Shown one piece after another: positions 9,003 to 19,000 of a stretch of DNA of 64,000 nucleotides; position 1 is the stretch's first letter, and every line of letters starts with the position of its first letter. This DNA is from Clostridia bacterium. Lineage in GTDB: Bacteria > Bacillota > Clostridia > Lachnospirales > Lachnospiraceae. Under the pieces are notes generated by a model, which saw nothing but the letters and a program-made list of their open reading frames with translations, made no database searches and was not told where the DNA came from. The stretch spans positions 124,001 through 188,000 of the forward strand of contig CAJTDE010000001.1 of assembly GCA_910574835.1 (NCBI GenBank), in the 5' to 3' direction. The position numbers and the translations under genes are program-made.

Positions 9003-9485
9003 ATGGAATCCACAAGCAGAGTGCTACAGAGAAAGATTATGAATATCATGAATGACGGAGAAAAGCGGGATATCTCGGATATAAAAGAGAGTTTGGCGGT
9101 AAAAGAGGATTTTAAATATGGGGAGGATTATCGGGAAGGTCACCTGGCCGGCGTCCTGCGTGTGCTCGTAACCAATAAAGATCTGGAAAAAGAGGAGCGG
9201 GGAGTGTATCGGTTAAATGAACTGACACACGGGCCGGTTATAGAAGATATACTAAACATGGACATTGATCTTGAGCCTGATAACCGGGGCATGTCATGTC
9301 TGGAGGAAATGAAACAAGAAACTCTTACTGTTTTGGAACGGCAATATCACAGCTTGGTGGGGCGTATGGATGCGGTATCCTTATCTTCCCTGTCGCCTTC
9401 GGATTTTGAGAGTGTAAGGCAGTTGTCGGAATTGAAAGAGGATTTGAAGCAGATTTTGCTGAAATACGGCAGGACATCCGCATAA
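9003..9485 (+). CDS. Hypothetical protein, possible winged-helix N-terminus
   Basis: A 160-residue soluble protein that I do not recognise. Residues 8-70 (KIMNIMNDGEKRDISDIKES through EERGVYRLNE) read like a winged-helix fold, with a helix pair and a final beta-wing ending in VYRLN. Residues 95-158 are acidic and helical, with coiled-coil-like heptads ending in ELKEDLKQILLKYG. It may be a small DNA-associated regulator. GGGGTGAAGG precedes the ATG. The reading frame stays open after its TAA stop (9483-9485) for another 134 codons that encode a membrane protein. Confidence 0.65.
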   Translation: MESTSRVLQRKIMNIMNDGEKRDISDIKESLAVKEDFKYGEDYREGHLAGVLRVLVTNKDLEKEERGVYRLNELTHGPVIEDILNMDIDLEPDNRGMSCLEEMKQETLTVLERQYHSLVGRMDAVSLSSLSPSDFESVRQLSELKEDLKQILLKYGRTSA

Positions 9486-9569
9486 AGGCTGCTACAGGAA
9501 GGCATTGTTTATACTTATTCGGTATCGCTCTGCGCGTCGCTTCTGGCAGAGGATTTCGTAAAGCAGATT

Positions 9570-9890
9570 GTGAATAAGCGAAAGGGGAAAAATCCGGATT
9601 TTGTATTTTACCATGTGATTACTTCGGCTGTAAATATTATCTGGATTTTGATTCTGGTGTTTCTGTGGCTGGGCGGACTGCGCGGCAAGATTTGGCTGCA
9701 GATTGCCTGCGGTGTGATTTCGTCGGTTTTTGCCTTCTATATGTATTGTGTGGGGCAGATGGAGCAGCACAAGGTGATTTTGAAGGATTATGACGATACG
9801 GAATATTTGGACGCGGAGCCGCATCAGATGGATACGGCTAAGGAGGGCGCTCATGCGGAAACTGTGGAGGGGTTGGGAAAATGGGTATGA
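9570..9890 (+). CDS. Small membrane protein, true start uncertain
   Basis: The GTG at 9570 gives 106 residues with two membrane helices (about 15-35 and 39-59) and an acidic C-terminus. The GTG has no ribosome site. The same frame is open back to 9486, and the upstream codons read as good protein (QEGIVYTYSVSLCASLLAED), so the product probably begins earlier. The first stop upstream is the TAA ending the 9003 gene. The options are an unusual start near 9489-9504, where CAGGAAGG could serve, or a nonsense mutation that split one longer gene. The family was not recognised. Confidence 0.5.
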   Translation: MNKRKGKNPDFVFYHVITSAVNIIWILILVFLWLGGLRGKIWLQIACGVISSVFAFYMYCVGQMEQHKVILKDYDDTEYLDAEPHQMDTAKEGAHAETVEGLGKWV

Positions 9891-9905
9891 AAGCGGTGGA
9901 CTGTG

Positions 9906-10502
9906 ATGCTGTATGACAGGGATATTCGGGAGCCGTTGTTTGATTATCTGGAGGAGCGGTACGGTAAGGTTCGGGTGATTGAGGAGAAGCAGATGGGGAG
10001 ATCCCGGGCGGATATTGTGATGGTGCTTCCGGGGGAGCTTGCGGGGATTGAGATTAAGAGTGATGCCGATACTTATGCGAGGCTGGAGCGGCAGGTGAAG
10101 GATTATGATCGGTTTTTTGATCGGAATTATGTGGTGGTGGGGTCTACCCATGCCCTGCATGTCGGGGAGCATGTACCGGAGTATTGGGGGATTATTTCGG
10201 CGGAATGGCTGGATGGGCGCGTGGATTTTTATGTGATTCGGGAGGCGGACCGGAATCCGAAGGTGGAGATGAGGTGTAAGATACGGATTCTTTGGCGGCC
10301 GGAGCTGGCGCATATTCAGGAGATTTGCGGGATGGCAAGGTATGGGGGGAAGAGTAAGGAGTTTGTGAGAGAGCGGATCGTGGAGCGGGTGCCGGAAGAG
10401 ATCTTGAATGGGTTGATTAGTGAGGAGCTGTTTGAGAGGGACTATACGGAGATTGAGGGGAGGATTGAGGAGTTTCGGGGGAGGAGGAGAAAACGGAAGT
10501 GA
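9906..10502 (+). CDS. sce7726-like family protein
   Basis: A 198-residue protein matching what I know of the sce7726 family: RDIREPLFDYLEERYG at the start, then VIEEKQMGRSRADIVMV, GIEIKSDADTYARLERQVKDY, YVVVGSTHA and VPEYWGIISAE. The pattern of a conserved Asp (RADIV), the E-x-K in GIEIKSD and a downstream Lys and Asp resembles a PD-(D/E)xK nuclease core, so DNA cleavage is possible though not shown. The C-terminus is rich in Arg, Glu and Lys. A GTG one codon earlier (9903) is also possible; the ribosome site is weak. It lies 15 bases after the small membrane protein. Confidence 0.7.
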   Translation: MLYDRDIREPLFDYLEERYGKVRVIEEKQMGRSRADIVMVLPGELAGIEIKSDADTYARLERQVKDYDRFFDRNYVVVGSTHALHVGEHVPEYWGIISAEWLDGRVDFYVIREADRNPKVEMRCKIRILWRPELAHIQEICGMARYGGKSKEFVRERIVERVPEEILNGLISEELFERDYTEIEGRIEEFRGRRRKRK

Positions 10503-10605
10503 AAGGGATGGGATATAATGACTTTATTTACTATGAAGGATGTAAATTAGTGATATAGCTTATATAGCGAATAAAATTATAGTATGGTGTGTGAGAAGAA
10601 TAAAA

Positions 10606-10693
10606 ATTTGATATTCATGAAGGTAGGAAAAGTGGCAGTTGTGGGAGGAGGATAAAAAGGGTATAATGATTAAAAAATAAAAGGTTTGTAAAC
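10606..10693 (+). promoter_or_regulatory. Promoter and possible operator of the methyltransferase-helicase cassette
   Basis: TTGTGG (10639-10644) and TATAAT (10662-10667) are separated by 17 bases. Just downstream is an inverted repeat GGTTT-GT-AAACC (10682-10693), well placed for repression. Upstream is TATTCATGAAG (10612-10622), containing the 8-bp palindrome TTCATGAA, shared with the promoter region at 8882. Confidence 0.6.
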
Positions 10694-10726
10694 CAAAAAA
10701 TTGATCATTATATTTTATTTGGCTAA

Positions 10727-11332
10727 ATGAATATAGATAAAATTATGGATAAGACACTTGTTTATTATAATCAAAATGCAGAGATGTTCACCCAAAATAC
10801 AATAAATGTAGATTTTAAATTGATACAGGAGAACTTTTTGAGGATGTTGCCTGCTTGTTCAAATATTTTAGATTTCGGCTGCGGTTCCGGCCGGGATACA
10901 AAATATTTCTTATCTCAGGGACACAGCGTAACGGCAACAGACGGTTCAGAAGAACTATGCAAACTTGCCGGTAAATACACAGGCATTCCTGTCAAACAAA
11001 TGCTGTTTCAGGATTTGGATGAGAAAGACACTTATGACGCAATCTGGGCCTGTTCCTCCATTCTGCATCTGCCGTACAGGGAATTAAAGCCGGTCCTCAA
11101 AAAGATGGCACAGGCATTGAAGGAAAACGGAATCGTATACACTTCCTTCAAATACGGAACCTTTGAAGGGGAGCGAAACGGCAGATACTTTACAGACATG
11201 ACAGAAGAAAAATTTGAAAACCTTTTACAAGAAATCGAAGTATTCCACATAGAAGAGCAATGGGTTACTTCCGATGCCAGACCAGATCGGGGAGACGAAA
11301 AGTGGTTGAATTTAATCTTGCGGAAGAATTGA
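10727..11332 (+). CDS. Class I SAM-dependent methyltransferase
   Basis: A 201-residue methyltransferase. The SAM-binding motif I is ILDFGCGSGRDTKYF (about residues 46-60), followed by VTATDGSEEL (motif II), AIWACSSILHLP (motif IV region) and a late strand KWLNLILRKN. There is no target-recognition domain, and motif IV lacks the D/N-P-P-Y/F of DNA amino-methyltransferases, so the substrate could be a small molecule or protein rather than DNA. No clear ribosome site precedes the ATG, and the upstream region is very AT-rich. The end overlaps the following helicase gene by about 31 bases, implying coupled translation. Confidence 0.85.
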   Translation: MNIDKIMDKTLVYYNQNAEMFTQNTINVDFKLIQENFLRMLPACSNILDFGCGSGRDTKYFLSQGHSVTATDGSEELCKLAGKYTGIPVKQMLFQDLDEKDTYDAIWACSSILHLPYRELKPVLKKMAQALKENGIVYTSFKYGTFEGERNGRYFTDMTEEKFENLLQEIEVFHIEEQWVTSDARPDRGDEKWLNLILRKN

Positions 11333-13767
11333 ATATTGAACCTACCGATGTAATGACCGGCGACCGAAACAAGATGCGCTATCTGTATTACCAGTTAAAA
11401 ATGAGCATGCGCCAGGCAAAACGAATTGATATCATTGTTTCGTTTTTAATGGAATCCGGAGTCAGAATGATTTTAAATGACCTGAAATCAGCACTGGATC
11501 GCGGTGTACAGGTGCGCCTGCTGACAGGCAATTATCTTGGCATTACACAACCCTCCGCCTTGTATCTTCTTAAAAAAGAACTGGATAATCGGATTGATCT
11601 GCGCTTTTACAGTGAAAAGAGCCGTTCCTTTCATGCAAAGGCTTATATATTCCATTACGAAACAGAAAGTGAGATCTATATAGGCTCATCCAACATTTCC
11701 GGAAGCGCATTGACATCCGGAATTGAATGGAACTACCGATTCGGCAGCCATGCGGACAAGAGCAACTTTCAGAAGTTTTATGAGACCTTTGAGGATTTAT
11801 TTTATAATCACTCCATCATAATCAATGATGAAGAGCTAAAACGCTATTCAAAGACGTGGAAAAAACCTGCCGTAGCAAAAGATTTAGAAAAATATGAAGA
11901 GGCAGAGGAGCAGAATACAGAAAATATAAAACCGCTGTTTCAGCCGAGAGGAGCGCAGATTGAAGCTCTGTATGCCCTGGCAGACAGCCGTAAAGAAGGT
12001 GCGGCAAAAGGACTGGTGCAGGCGGCAACGGGTGTGGGAAAGACTTATCTGGCAGCATTTGATTCCGCAGCTTATGAGCATGTGCTTTTCGTGGCTCACC
12101 GTGAAGAAATTCTGAAGCAGGCAGCCAAATCCTTTCAAAATGTGCGAAATTCTGATGACTACGGTTTCTTTAACGGCAATCAGAAGGACACGGATAAGGC
12201 TGTGATTTTTGCATCTGTTTCCACATTGGGAAGAGCAGGTTATCTCAATGAGAAATATTTTGCCCCGGACTACTTTGACTACATTGTAATAGATGAATTT
12301 CATCACGCAGTTACAGAATATTATCAACATATTATAGATTATTTCAAACCAAAATTTCTGCTGGGCCTGACGGCAACGCCGGAGCGGATGGACGGAAGAA
12401 GTATCTATGAGATTTGTGATTATAATGTCCCCTATGAGATTACCTTGAAGGATGCTATCAACCGGGGGATGCTTGTTCCCTTTCATTATTATGGAATCTA
12501 TGATAAAACAGATTATTCCGGCCTGCGTCTGAAAAGAGGCCATTATGAAGAACAGGATTTAAACCGTATTTACATAGAAAATGAAGATCGCAGCGAATTG
12601 ATTTACCGCCATTATATGAAATACCGCTCAAAAAGAGCTTTGGGTTTTTGTTGTTCAAGGATTCATGCGGAAGCTATGGCAGAGGACTTTTCTAAAAGAG
12701 GCATCCTTTCCGCCGCTGTTTACAGCAGTGCGGACGGCCAATATTCTCTGGACCGCGGGACGGCAATTCAAAAGCTGAAAAGCGGGGAGATAAAGGTAAT
12801 TTTCTCAGTGGACATGTTCAACGAGGGTGTGGATATTACATCAGTGGATATGGTAATGTTTTTGCGCCCGACGGAGTCACCGGTTGTATTCCTTCAGCAG
12901 CTAGGGCGCGGGCTTCGGCGTTCCGGGGGAAAAGAATATCTCAATGTTCTGGACTTTATAGGAAATTATGAAAAGGCAGGAAAAGCGCCGTATCTTCTCA
13001 GCGGAAAGCCATATAACGAGGCAATGGGAAGTCAAACATTTTTACAGGAGTTTGAGTTTCCAGATGAGTGTATGGTAGATTTTGATTTGCGTTTGGTTGA
13101 TTTGTTCCGTGAAATGGAGAAACGGAATCAGACGATTCGGGAGCGGATACGGGAAGAATATCTTCGCGTGAAGGAACTGCTGGAGAAAGTACCCGGCCGT
13201 ATGGAGCTGTTTACCTATATGGACAACAATGTGTATGAGCTTTGTATGGGACATTCCGGTGAGAATCCTTTCCGCAGATATTTGGAGTATCTCGAAGAAA
13301 TGGGAGATTTGCCGCCGGAGGAATACAGGGTATTTAATGGGATAGGCAGGGAGTTCCTTAAGACCTTAGAGACAACCAATATGCAGAAATCATATAAAAT
13401 GCCGATTTTAGAGGCGTTTTATAATGATGGAGAAGTAAGGCTTGCGGTAACGGATGAGGAAGTCTTATATTCCTGGAAGAAATTTTTTTCTACAGGGACT
13501 AATTGGAGAGATTGGGACGATGTGGCTTCTTATGAAGATTATAAAAAAATAACAGATCGTGAACATTTAAATAAAGCAAAGAAAATGCCGATTCATTTTT
13601 TGAAAAAGTCCGGGAAAGAATTTTTTGTGGAGAAGGAAGGCTATGCTTTGGCCTTACGTGAAGAAATGAAGGATGTTATACAAGAAGATGCATTTCGTAA
13701 GCATATGAAGGATATCATCGAATACCGTACTATGGAATATTATCGCAGGCGATATATGGAGAAATAA
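11302..13767 (+). CDS. PLD-nuclease and DEAD/DEAH (SF2) helicase fusion
   Basis: An 821-residue protein. Residues 20-160 form a phospholipase-D-like domain with the half-site FHAKAYIF and IGSSNIS (His about 111), typical of PLD nucleases fused to helicases. Residues 220-400 carry the SF2 motor: Walker A ATGVGKT (about 243-249), DEFHHA (about 331) and LTATPERMDG. The second RecA domain ends in LQQLGRGLRRSGGKEYLNVL with the arginine fingers. About 230 further residues follow and look like the C-terminal region of DUF3427-type helicases, a tentative match. GTG at 11302 is chosen because GGGGAG sits 7 bases upstream; an in-frame ATG lies at 11260. It probably remodels or degrades DNA. Confidence 0.85.
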   Translation: MVEFNLAEELNIEPTDVMTGDRNKMRYLYYQLKMSMRQAKRIDIIVSFLMESGVRMILNDLKSALDRGVQVRLLTGNYLGITQPSALYLLKKELDNRIDLRFYSEKSRSFHAKAYIFHYETESEIYIGSSNISGSALTSGIEWNYRFGSHADKSNFQKFYETFEDLFYNHSIIINDEELKRYSKTWKKPAVAKDLEKYEEAEEQNTENIKPLFQPRGAQIEALYALADSRKEGAAKGLVQAATGVGKTYLAAFDSAAYEHVLFVAHREEILKQAAKSFQNVRNSDDYGFFNGNQKDTDKAVIFASVSTLGRAGYLNEKYFAPDYFDYIVIDEFHHAVTEYYQHIIDYFKPKFLLGLTATPERMDGRSIYEICDYNVPYEITLKDAINRGMLVPFHYYGIYDKTDYSGLRLKRGHYEEQDLNRIYIENEDRSELIYRHYMKYRSKRALGFCCSRIHAEAMAEDFSKRGILSAAVYSSADGQYSLDRGTAIQKLKSGEIKVIFSVDMFNEGVDITSVDMVMFLRPTESPVVFLQQLGRGLRRSGGKEYLNVLDFIGNYEKAGKAPYLLSGKPYNEAMGSQTFLQEFEFPDECMVDFDLRLVDLFREMEKRNQTIRERIREEYLRVKELLEKVPGRMELFTYMDNNVYELCMGHSGENPFRRYLEYLEEMGDLPPEEYRVFNGIGREFLKTLETTNMQKSYKMPILEAFYNDGEVRLAVTDEEVLYSWKKFFSTGTNWRDWDDVASYEDYKKITDREHLNKAKKMPIHFLKKSGKEFFVEKEGYALALREEMKDVIQEDAFRKHMKDIIEYRTMEYYRRRYMEK

Positions 13768-13890
13768 TAGTAAAAATACAATAAAATCTAAAACATGCTT
13801 TAACCTGTGAGAAAATCTGTTTAGAAAAACAGAAATATGGTAAAGAGGAATTTTGCAAAAATTAATAAAACGATTGAAAGGACATTACCC

Positions 13891-15870
13891 ATGCTAACTA
13901 TAAATCTCACCCTTCAACTCCCGTCCCTTTATTTTAACTCTGCCCGCCTAACCCTCCCTCCACAGATAACATTTTATGAACTCCACGCCGCCCTGGAACT
14001 CATCCTTAATACAGGCTGCGGCAACTGCTACAGCTTCATGCTCATGGCCACCCACCGTGCCATTGAAGACAATACGGCCGCTGGCTGCAAAGCAGCCCCA
14101 GTCTTCAAGCAAAATCCTAGGATTCGCTATCTAAATCCCTATCCCGGAACCTTAGCCTGCCTGTTGGAGCTTGAATCCATAGACAATAAAGAAAGTGCAA
14201 GGCATCCTTTCGTATCCGGAACGGAAAATGACAGCCAAATAAACACCCGGCTAGAGGAATACTGCTATTTTGCGGAAGGCTGGCAATACCATAATGAAGA
14301 CTTCTTCCGAAAACAGTACAAGGCAGAAAATAAAAAGCAAATCAATATGCTTAATTCATATCCCGAAACTGCAGAACCGCAATGTATTGCCGGCTTACGT
14401 TCCAAAACCATAGAACAAAAACAACGAATCTGGGATAGTACATGCCTGATACATAAATTTGACGAAACCATCCGAGTAACCATTGGAAACTCCAGGTATT
14501 CCCAATCAGAGCTTTTGGAAGCCTCAAAAAAGGAAAATTTGGTAAACTATTGCCGTTATTCCATGCTGTCAATATCAGCCAACTGGAGAAAGAAGGAGCT
14601 GGCAGAAGCCTTCACTTCCAATTTACGGGAAAATATGTGGCTTACGATGGTGCTCCTTCCCAAGGAAGCCATAGACCTTTATTTGCGTCTGTGCTGTTTA
14701 AAGGAAAACCAGAAGTGTTCTCTTAACCTGGAGAAAGATGCAGAAGCCTTGAAGCTTCTGATATATCTGGGAATGACAGATTTACTCTTTGGAGCCGGAG
14801 AAACGGATATTCGCCTGGAGCTTCCGACAGACTTTAAGAAATATTTTCAGGTATTTTTCCAAAATTCCAAAAACTTTGCGCCTAGATCAGAGTGTACCTG
14901 TTATTTGTCTCCGGAGCAGAAAACAGGAAGCTGGCAGAAAATTGTCAAGGGCTATACAAAGCTAGATGACCGGACAACCATGTTGCTTTACTGTTATGGG
15001 ATTCTTACCGTAGAGGATTTGTGGGAAAAGCTGTGTAGCTGTTATGGGTATCATTTTGAGAAGACCGAATTTAAGAGATATCTTTTGCTTCATCTGCGTC
15101 TGCTGGAAATCGTATATACAGGACAGTTTCTGGGAACTCGGCAGCGGCTTGTAAGTCCTAGGGAGCTGAACATTGCCTATGCGCTTAAAGTACAGGAAAA
15201 ACCGATTGCTCCTGAGCGGCAGAAACCTTTAAAGAAAGAAGAACTGAATACGTATGAAGTCTGGCTGATGGAACAAGTGGCAGATTTGCTCCATCTTTTA
15301 TCAAACTATGTGGAAGATGAATACATGATGGCTGATATCTCCGGGCAGCTCATCTATTGTATTCTGCAAAATGAAACTTGGGAAGACTATCTGGATTTTT
15401 TGGCAGAACTATTGGAAGATATAGACTCACCCATGCACATGTGCTTCTGGTACGAGCTGAGCAAGCTTTACCTCCATCTCCCGGTAGCCGGTTTGGGAGG
15501 TTATTCCCGCATGGAATATGCTGAAAAGGAGCAGCTTCCCAATCCCTATCTGATTTTGAATGATCAGAAAAATTCTCTTTCAAACTGGGAATGCATAGGC
15601 ATTTTCGGTAAGCCCTTTGAGGAGCAATATGAGTTGTACCTTAGTGCAGAGCGTTTTATAAAAGACGGAACGGAACTCTCAGAAAAGCGCATGCTGAAAG
15701 CTGCAAAAAAGCATTTATGCTCAGAATTGGCAACAGCATTGCAGATCCATTGCTATCTGATTTCTGGCAGTCCCAAGCTTCTCACACTTTTGGAAAAGGA
15801 AGCAAAGAGAAGTCCGGAATCTTTGGAGATGCTGAACCAATTGAAATATATGTTGAATGTAGATGATTAA
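13891..15870 (+). CDS. Large protein of unknown function in the helicase cassette
   Basis: A 659-residue protein without membrane segments. Residues 1-50 (LPPQITFYELHAALELILN, then YSFML) resemble the start of pRiA4b ORF-3-like domains, in which a strand is followed by F-x-E/D-L-H and an aromatic pair. The match is short and I hold it loosely. The remainder is mostly helical and Leu-rich (for example LLLHLRLLEIVYTG), with no catalytic motif that I can name; the helical character suggests a scaffold or repeat protein. The ATG at 13891 has AAAGGA 8 bases upstream; an ATG at 13837 has none. It lies between the SF2 and SF1 helicase genes and probably belongs to their system. Confidence 0.7.
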   Translation: MLTINLTLQLPSLYFNSARLTLPPQITFYELHAALELILNTGCGNCYSFMLMATHRAIEDNTAAGCKAAPVFKQNPRIRYLNPYPGTLACLLELESIDNKESARHPFVSGTENDSQINTRLEEYCYFAEGWQYHNEDFFRKQYKAENKKQINMLNSYPETAEPQCIAGLRSKTIEQKQRIWDSTCLIHKFDETIRVTIGNSRYSQSELLEASKKENLVNYCRYSMLSISANWRKKELAEAFTSNLRENMWLTMVLLPKEAIDLYLRLCCLKENQKCSLNLEKDAEALKLLIYLGMTDLLFGAGETDIRLELPTDFKKYFQVFFQNSKNFAPRSECTCYLSPEQKTGSWQKIVKGYTKLDDRTTMLLYCYGILTVEDLWEKLCSCYGYHFEKTEFKRYLLLHLRLLEIVYTGQFLGTRQRLVSPRELNIAYALKVQEKPIAPERQKPLKKEELNTYEVWLMEQVADLLHLLSNYVEDEYMMADISGQLIYCILQNETWEDYLDFLAELLEDIDSPMHMCFWYELSKLYLHLPVAGLGGYSRMEYAEKEQLPNPYLILNDQKNSLSNWECIGIFGKPFEEQYELYLSAERFIKDGTELSEKRMLKAAKKHLCSELATALQIHCYLISGSPKLLTLLEKEAKRSPESLEMLNQLKYMLNVDD

Positions 15871-16002
15871 AATTCAATGGAAGAAATTAAAGTCTTAAAA
15901 TTTCGGTCTGCTGTTATGGTATTTGAATTATCGGGTATGAAGCAAACAATGAGCCGCGAACGACTATTCTGCAAACCATGTTTAGAAAAAGGAACAAACC
16001 CC

Positions 16003-19000
16003 ATGACCAACACCCACCGCAACATCTTCAAAGCCATCCACGAAGGAAAATGGCTCAAAATCGAATACCAAAACGTAGAAAACCAGATCACCAACTACTG
16101 GATAGGCATCCGTGATCTCAACATTGCCGCCCGCACCCTCTCCGTAGACGGCCTGCACACTACAAAATACACCTTAGGCTCCTACGACCGCATTTACATA
16201 GACTCCATCCTCTCTTCCGAAATCATCGAAGGCTCCTACTGTGAAATCAACGAAGATCTGGTAAGAGACATCTACCTCCACCCTCACAAATACAAAAGCC
16301 TTTTCGACCACGTAGCCAATCTAAAGATCCTCAACTACCTGGAAATGTGCAACCGCATGGACTGCGTGCCCTACTATTCCGACTTTGAACTAATCCGCTA
16401 CCTTGACAGCGACAGCTTCCGGGATGAATTTTACGAGCTGAGCGACGAGCAGTTCCGCATGATTGTCACCTATTTTCAGCAGAAAACAGAAGAAAACCGC
16501 CCCGACGGACGTATTACCATCCAGCAGCTGGCCATGAACATCCTGAGTATCCACACCAACAAGGGCCTGTATGTCCTGGCATACCGCCGTCTCCGCCTGG
16601 ATGTAAAACGGCGTGTCCTGCGCCCGGACGAGGACATTACCATCTGCACGGAGTACACCGTAGACGGCGCCGCAGAGAGCATCCGCCGTTATCTGGATGC
16701 GGATGAGTACGAGCTTTTGGAGCATTTTGAAGAGAACCAGGAGCGGATCAAGGACTGCATCACCCACTACAACCGGGCTGTTCTGAGCGCAGACGATATG
16801 CCCTACATCATCGGCCTGGGAATGGACATTGCTCTCGATCTCCGCAAAGAATACCAGGCCATTTTAAACATGTATCAAAACGACAAGGTCCCCATACCCA
16901 TCCGCGCATTTTTCGGAGATCTGCTCAACCGCCCCGTCCGCAAAAAAGCATGTCCCATAACTCTGTTAAACAGACGCATCAATCTGGATCAGCTCCTTGC
17001 CATCAACAATGCCATGAAATACCCCGTAGCCTATATCCAGGGGCCTCCGGGAACAGGCAAGACCAATACCATTCTCAATACCCTGCTGACCGCATTTTTC
17101 AATGAAAAGACCGTGCTTTTCACCTCCTACAACAATCACCCCATCAACAGTGTATTTGAAAAGCTGACAGAGCTCAGATACCACGGCCGGAACATTCCCT
17201 TCCCCGTCCTCCGCCTTGGAAATATAGACAAACAGAAGGAAGCTGTCCGCTACCTGAAAGAGCTGTACCTTACCACAAAGGCAGTCACCGTATACGAATC
17301 CACACTGGACAAGCGGCGCGGCGACCGCATCCAAAGAGCAAAGGAGCTTTCCGGTCTCCTGGGACGCTATGAGGAGGTTTTGGATCTCCGGGAGCGGAGG
17401 GAAACCCTGCACCGTATGACGGAATACCAGAGCCATTTAAAGGGAGCCATCGGCCTTCTCCCCTTCCAGGCGGATTTGCAGGGAAGGCAGTTGGAGATGG
17501 TCAACCGGAAAATCAGCGGCAAAGGCCAGATTACCGACGAGGAAGCCCTGAAGCTTCTTGATGACAATGAGGAGGAGCTTTACAAATATCTCTACTACAC
17601 CTCGGCAAAATACATCCAAAGACTGGACGAGCCGAAATACGACGAGCTGCGGAAAATCTTATTTGAATCCGAAGGGGAGGAGCAGCTTAAAGCATTTTCC
17701 AAATACCTGAGCAAAACGGAGAATGTGCGGCGCCTCCAGCGGGTATTCCCGGTGATGATTACCACCTGCATCTCCGCACACCGCCTTGGTGCGCCGGAAG
17801 CCCTGTTTGACATGGTGATCATGGACGAGGCAAGCCAGTGCAATACGGCGGTTTCCCTGGTCCCCATTATACGGGGCGAACAGCTGATGCTGGTGGGTGA
17901 TCCCCAGCAGCTCAATCCCGTGATTCTTCTGGACCCGCTGGTGAATCAGCGCCTTCGCAAAAAATACAACGTATCCGACGAGTACGACTACCGGGAGAAC
18001 TCCATTTACAAGACTTTTCTCTCCTGCGATTCCGTCAGCGACGAAGTGCTGCTTCACAATCATTACCGGTGCAACGAGAAGATCATCGAGTTCAATAACC
18101 GGAAATATTACAACTCCAAGCTGAACATACGCTCCAACAGCAGAGAGCCGCATCCGCTTATCTATATAGATGTGAAAAATGCTCCCGTAGATCAAAAAAA
18201 TACGGCTCCCTGCGAGGTGCAGGAGATTGTAAGCTATGCATCCTGCCATCGTGACAAAAGCATCGGCGTGATTACGCCCTTTGTGAATCAGAGGAAAATG
18301 ATTGAGGAGGCATTGAAAAAAGAGGGCCTGGATCATGTGGCCTGCGGAACGGTCCACGCTTTTCAGGGAGATGAAAAGGATGTGGTGCTCTTTTCCACCG
18401 CTATCTCGGACAGCACCCAGGCAGGCACCTATGAATGGCTGAAAAATAACCGGGAGCTTATCAATGTGGCCGTCTCCAGACCCCGGGATCAGCTGATTGT
18501 ACTGTCCGATTCCGGGAATCTTAACCGCCTTCACCAGCGGGAGGGCAGCGACGACCTGTATGAGCTTGTGGAGTATGTGAAAGCCAACGGAACATCACAG
18601 GTAAGCCGGAAAAAGGCCAATTCCCGCGCGCTTGGGATTAAGCCCTTCAGTACGGCTATGGAGGAAGCCTTTCTTGCCAATCTCACTCATGCCCTGGAAA
18701 ATATCTGGCTTTCCCAGAGCCGCTATACCGTTCACAGGGAAGTGGCGGTGTCGCAGGTATTTCAGGACAATCTAAGCCATGACGACCTGTTTTATTCCGG
18801 CCGCTTCGATTTTGTGGTCTACGAGCGCCAGGGCAGTAAGGAGCTGCCGGTGCTTGCCATTGAGCTTGACGGGAAAGAGCATTTCGAGGACGAGATTGTA
18901 AAAGAGCGGGACAGGAAAAAGAACGCCATCTGCGAGGCTCACCGGATGCAGATTATCCGGGTGGAGAACGCTTATGCAAGGCGGTATCATCACATTAAGG

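Noticed and set aside
10727-11332. DNA adenine or cytosine methyltransferase of a restriction system
   Set aside because: The SAM fold is clear, but no D/N-P-P-Y/F motif or P-C motif and no target-recognition domain were seen.
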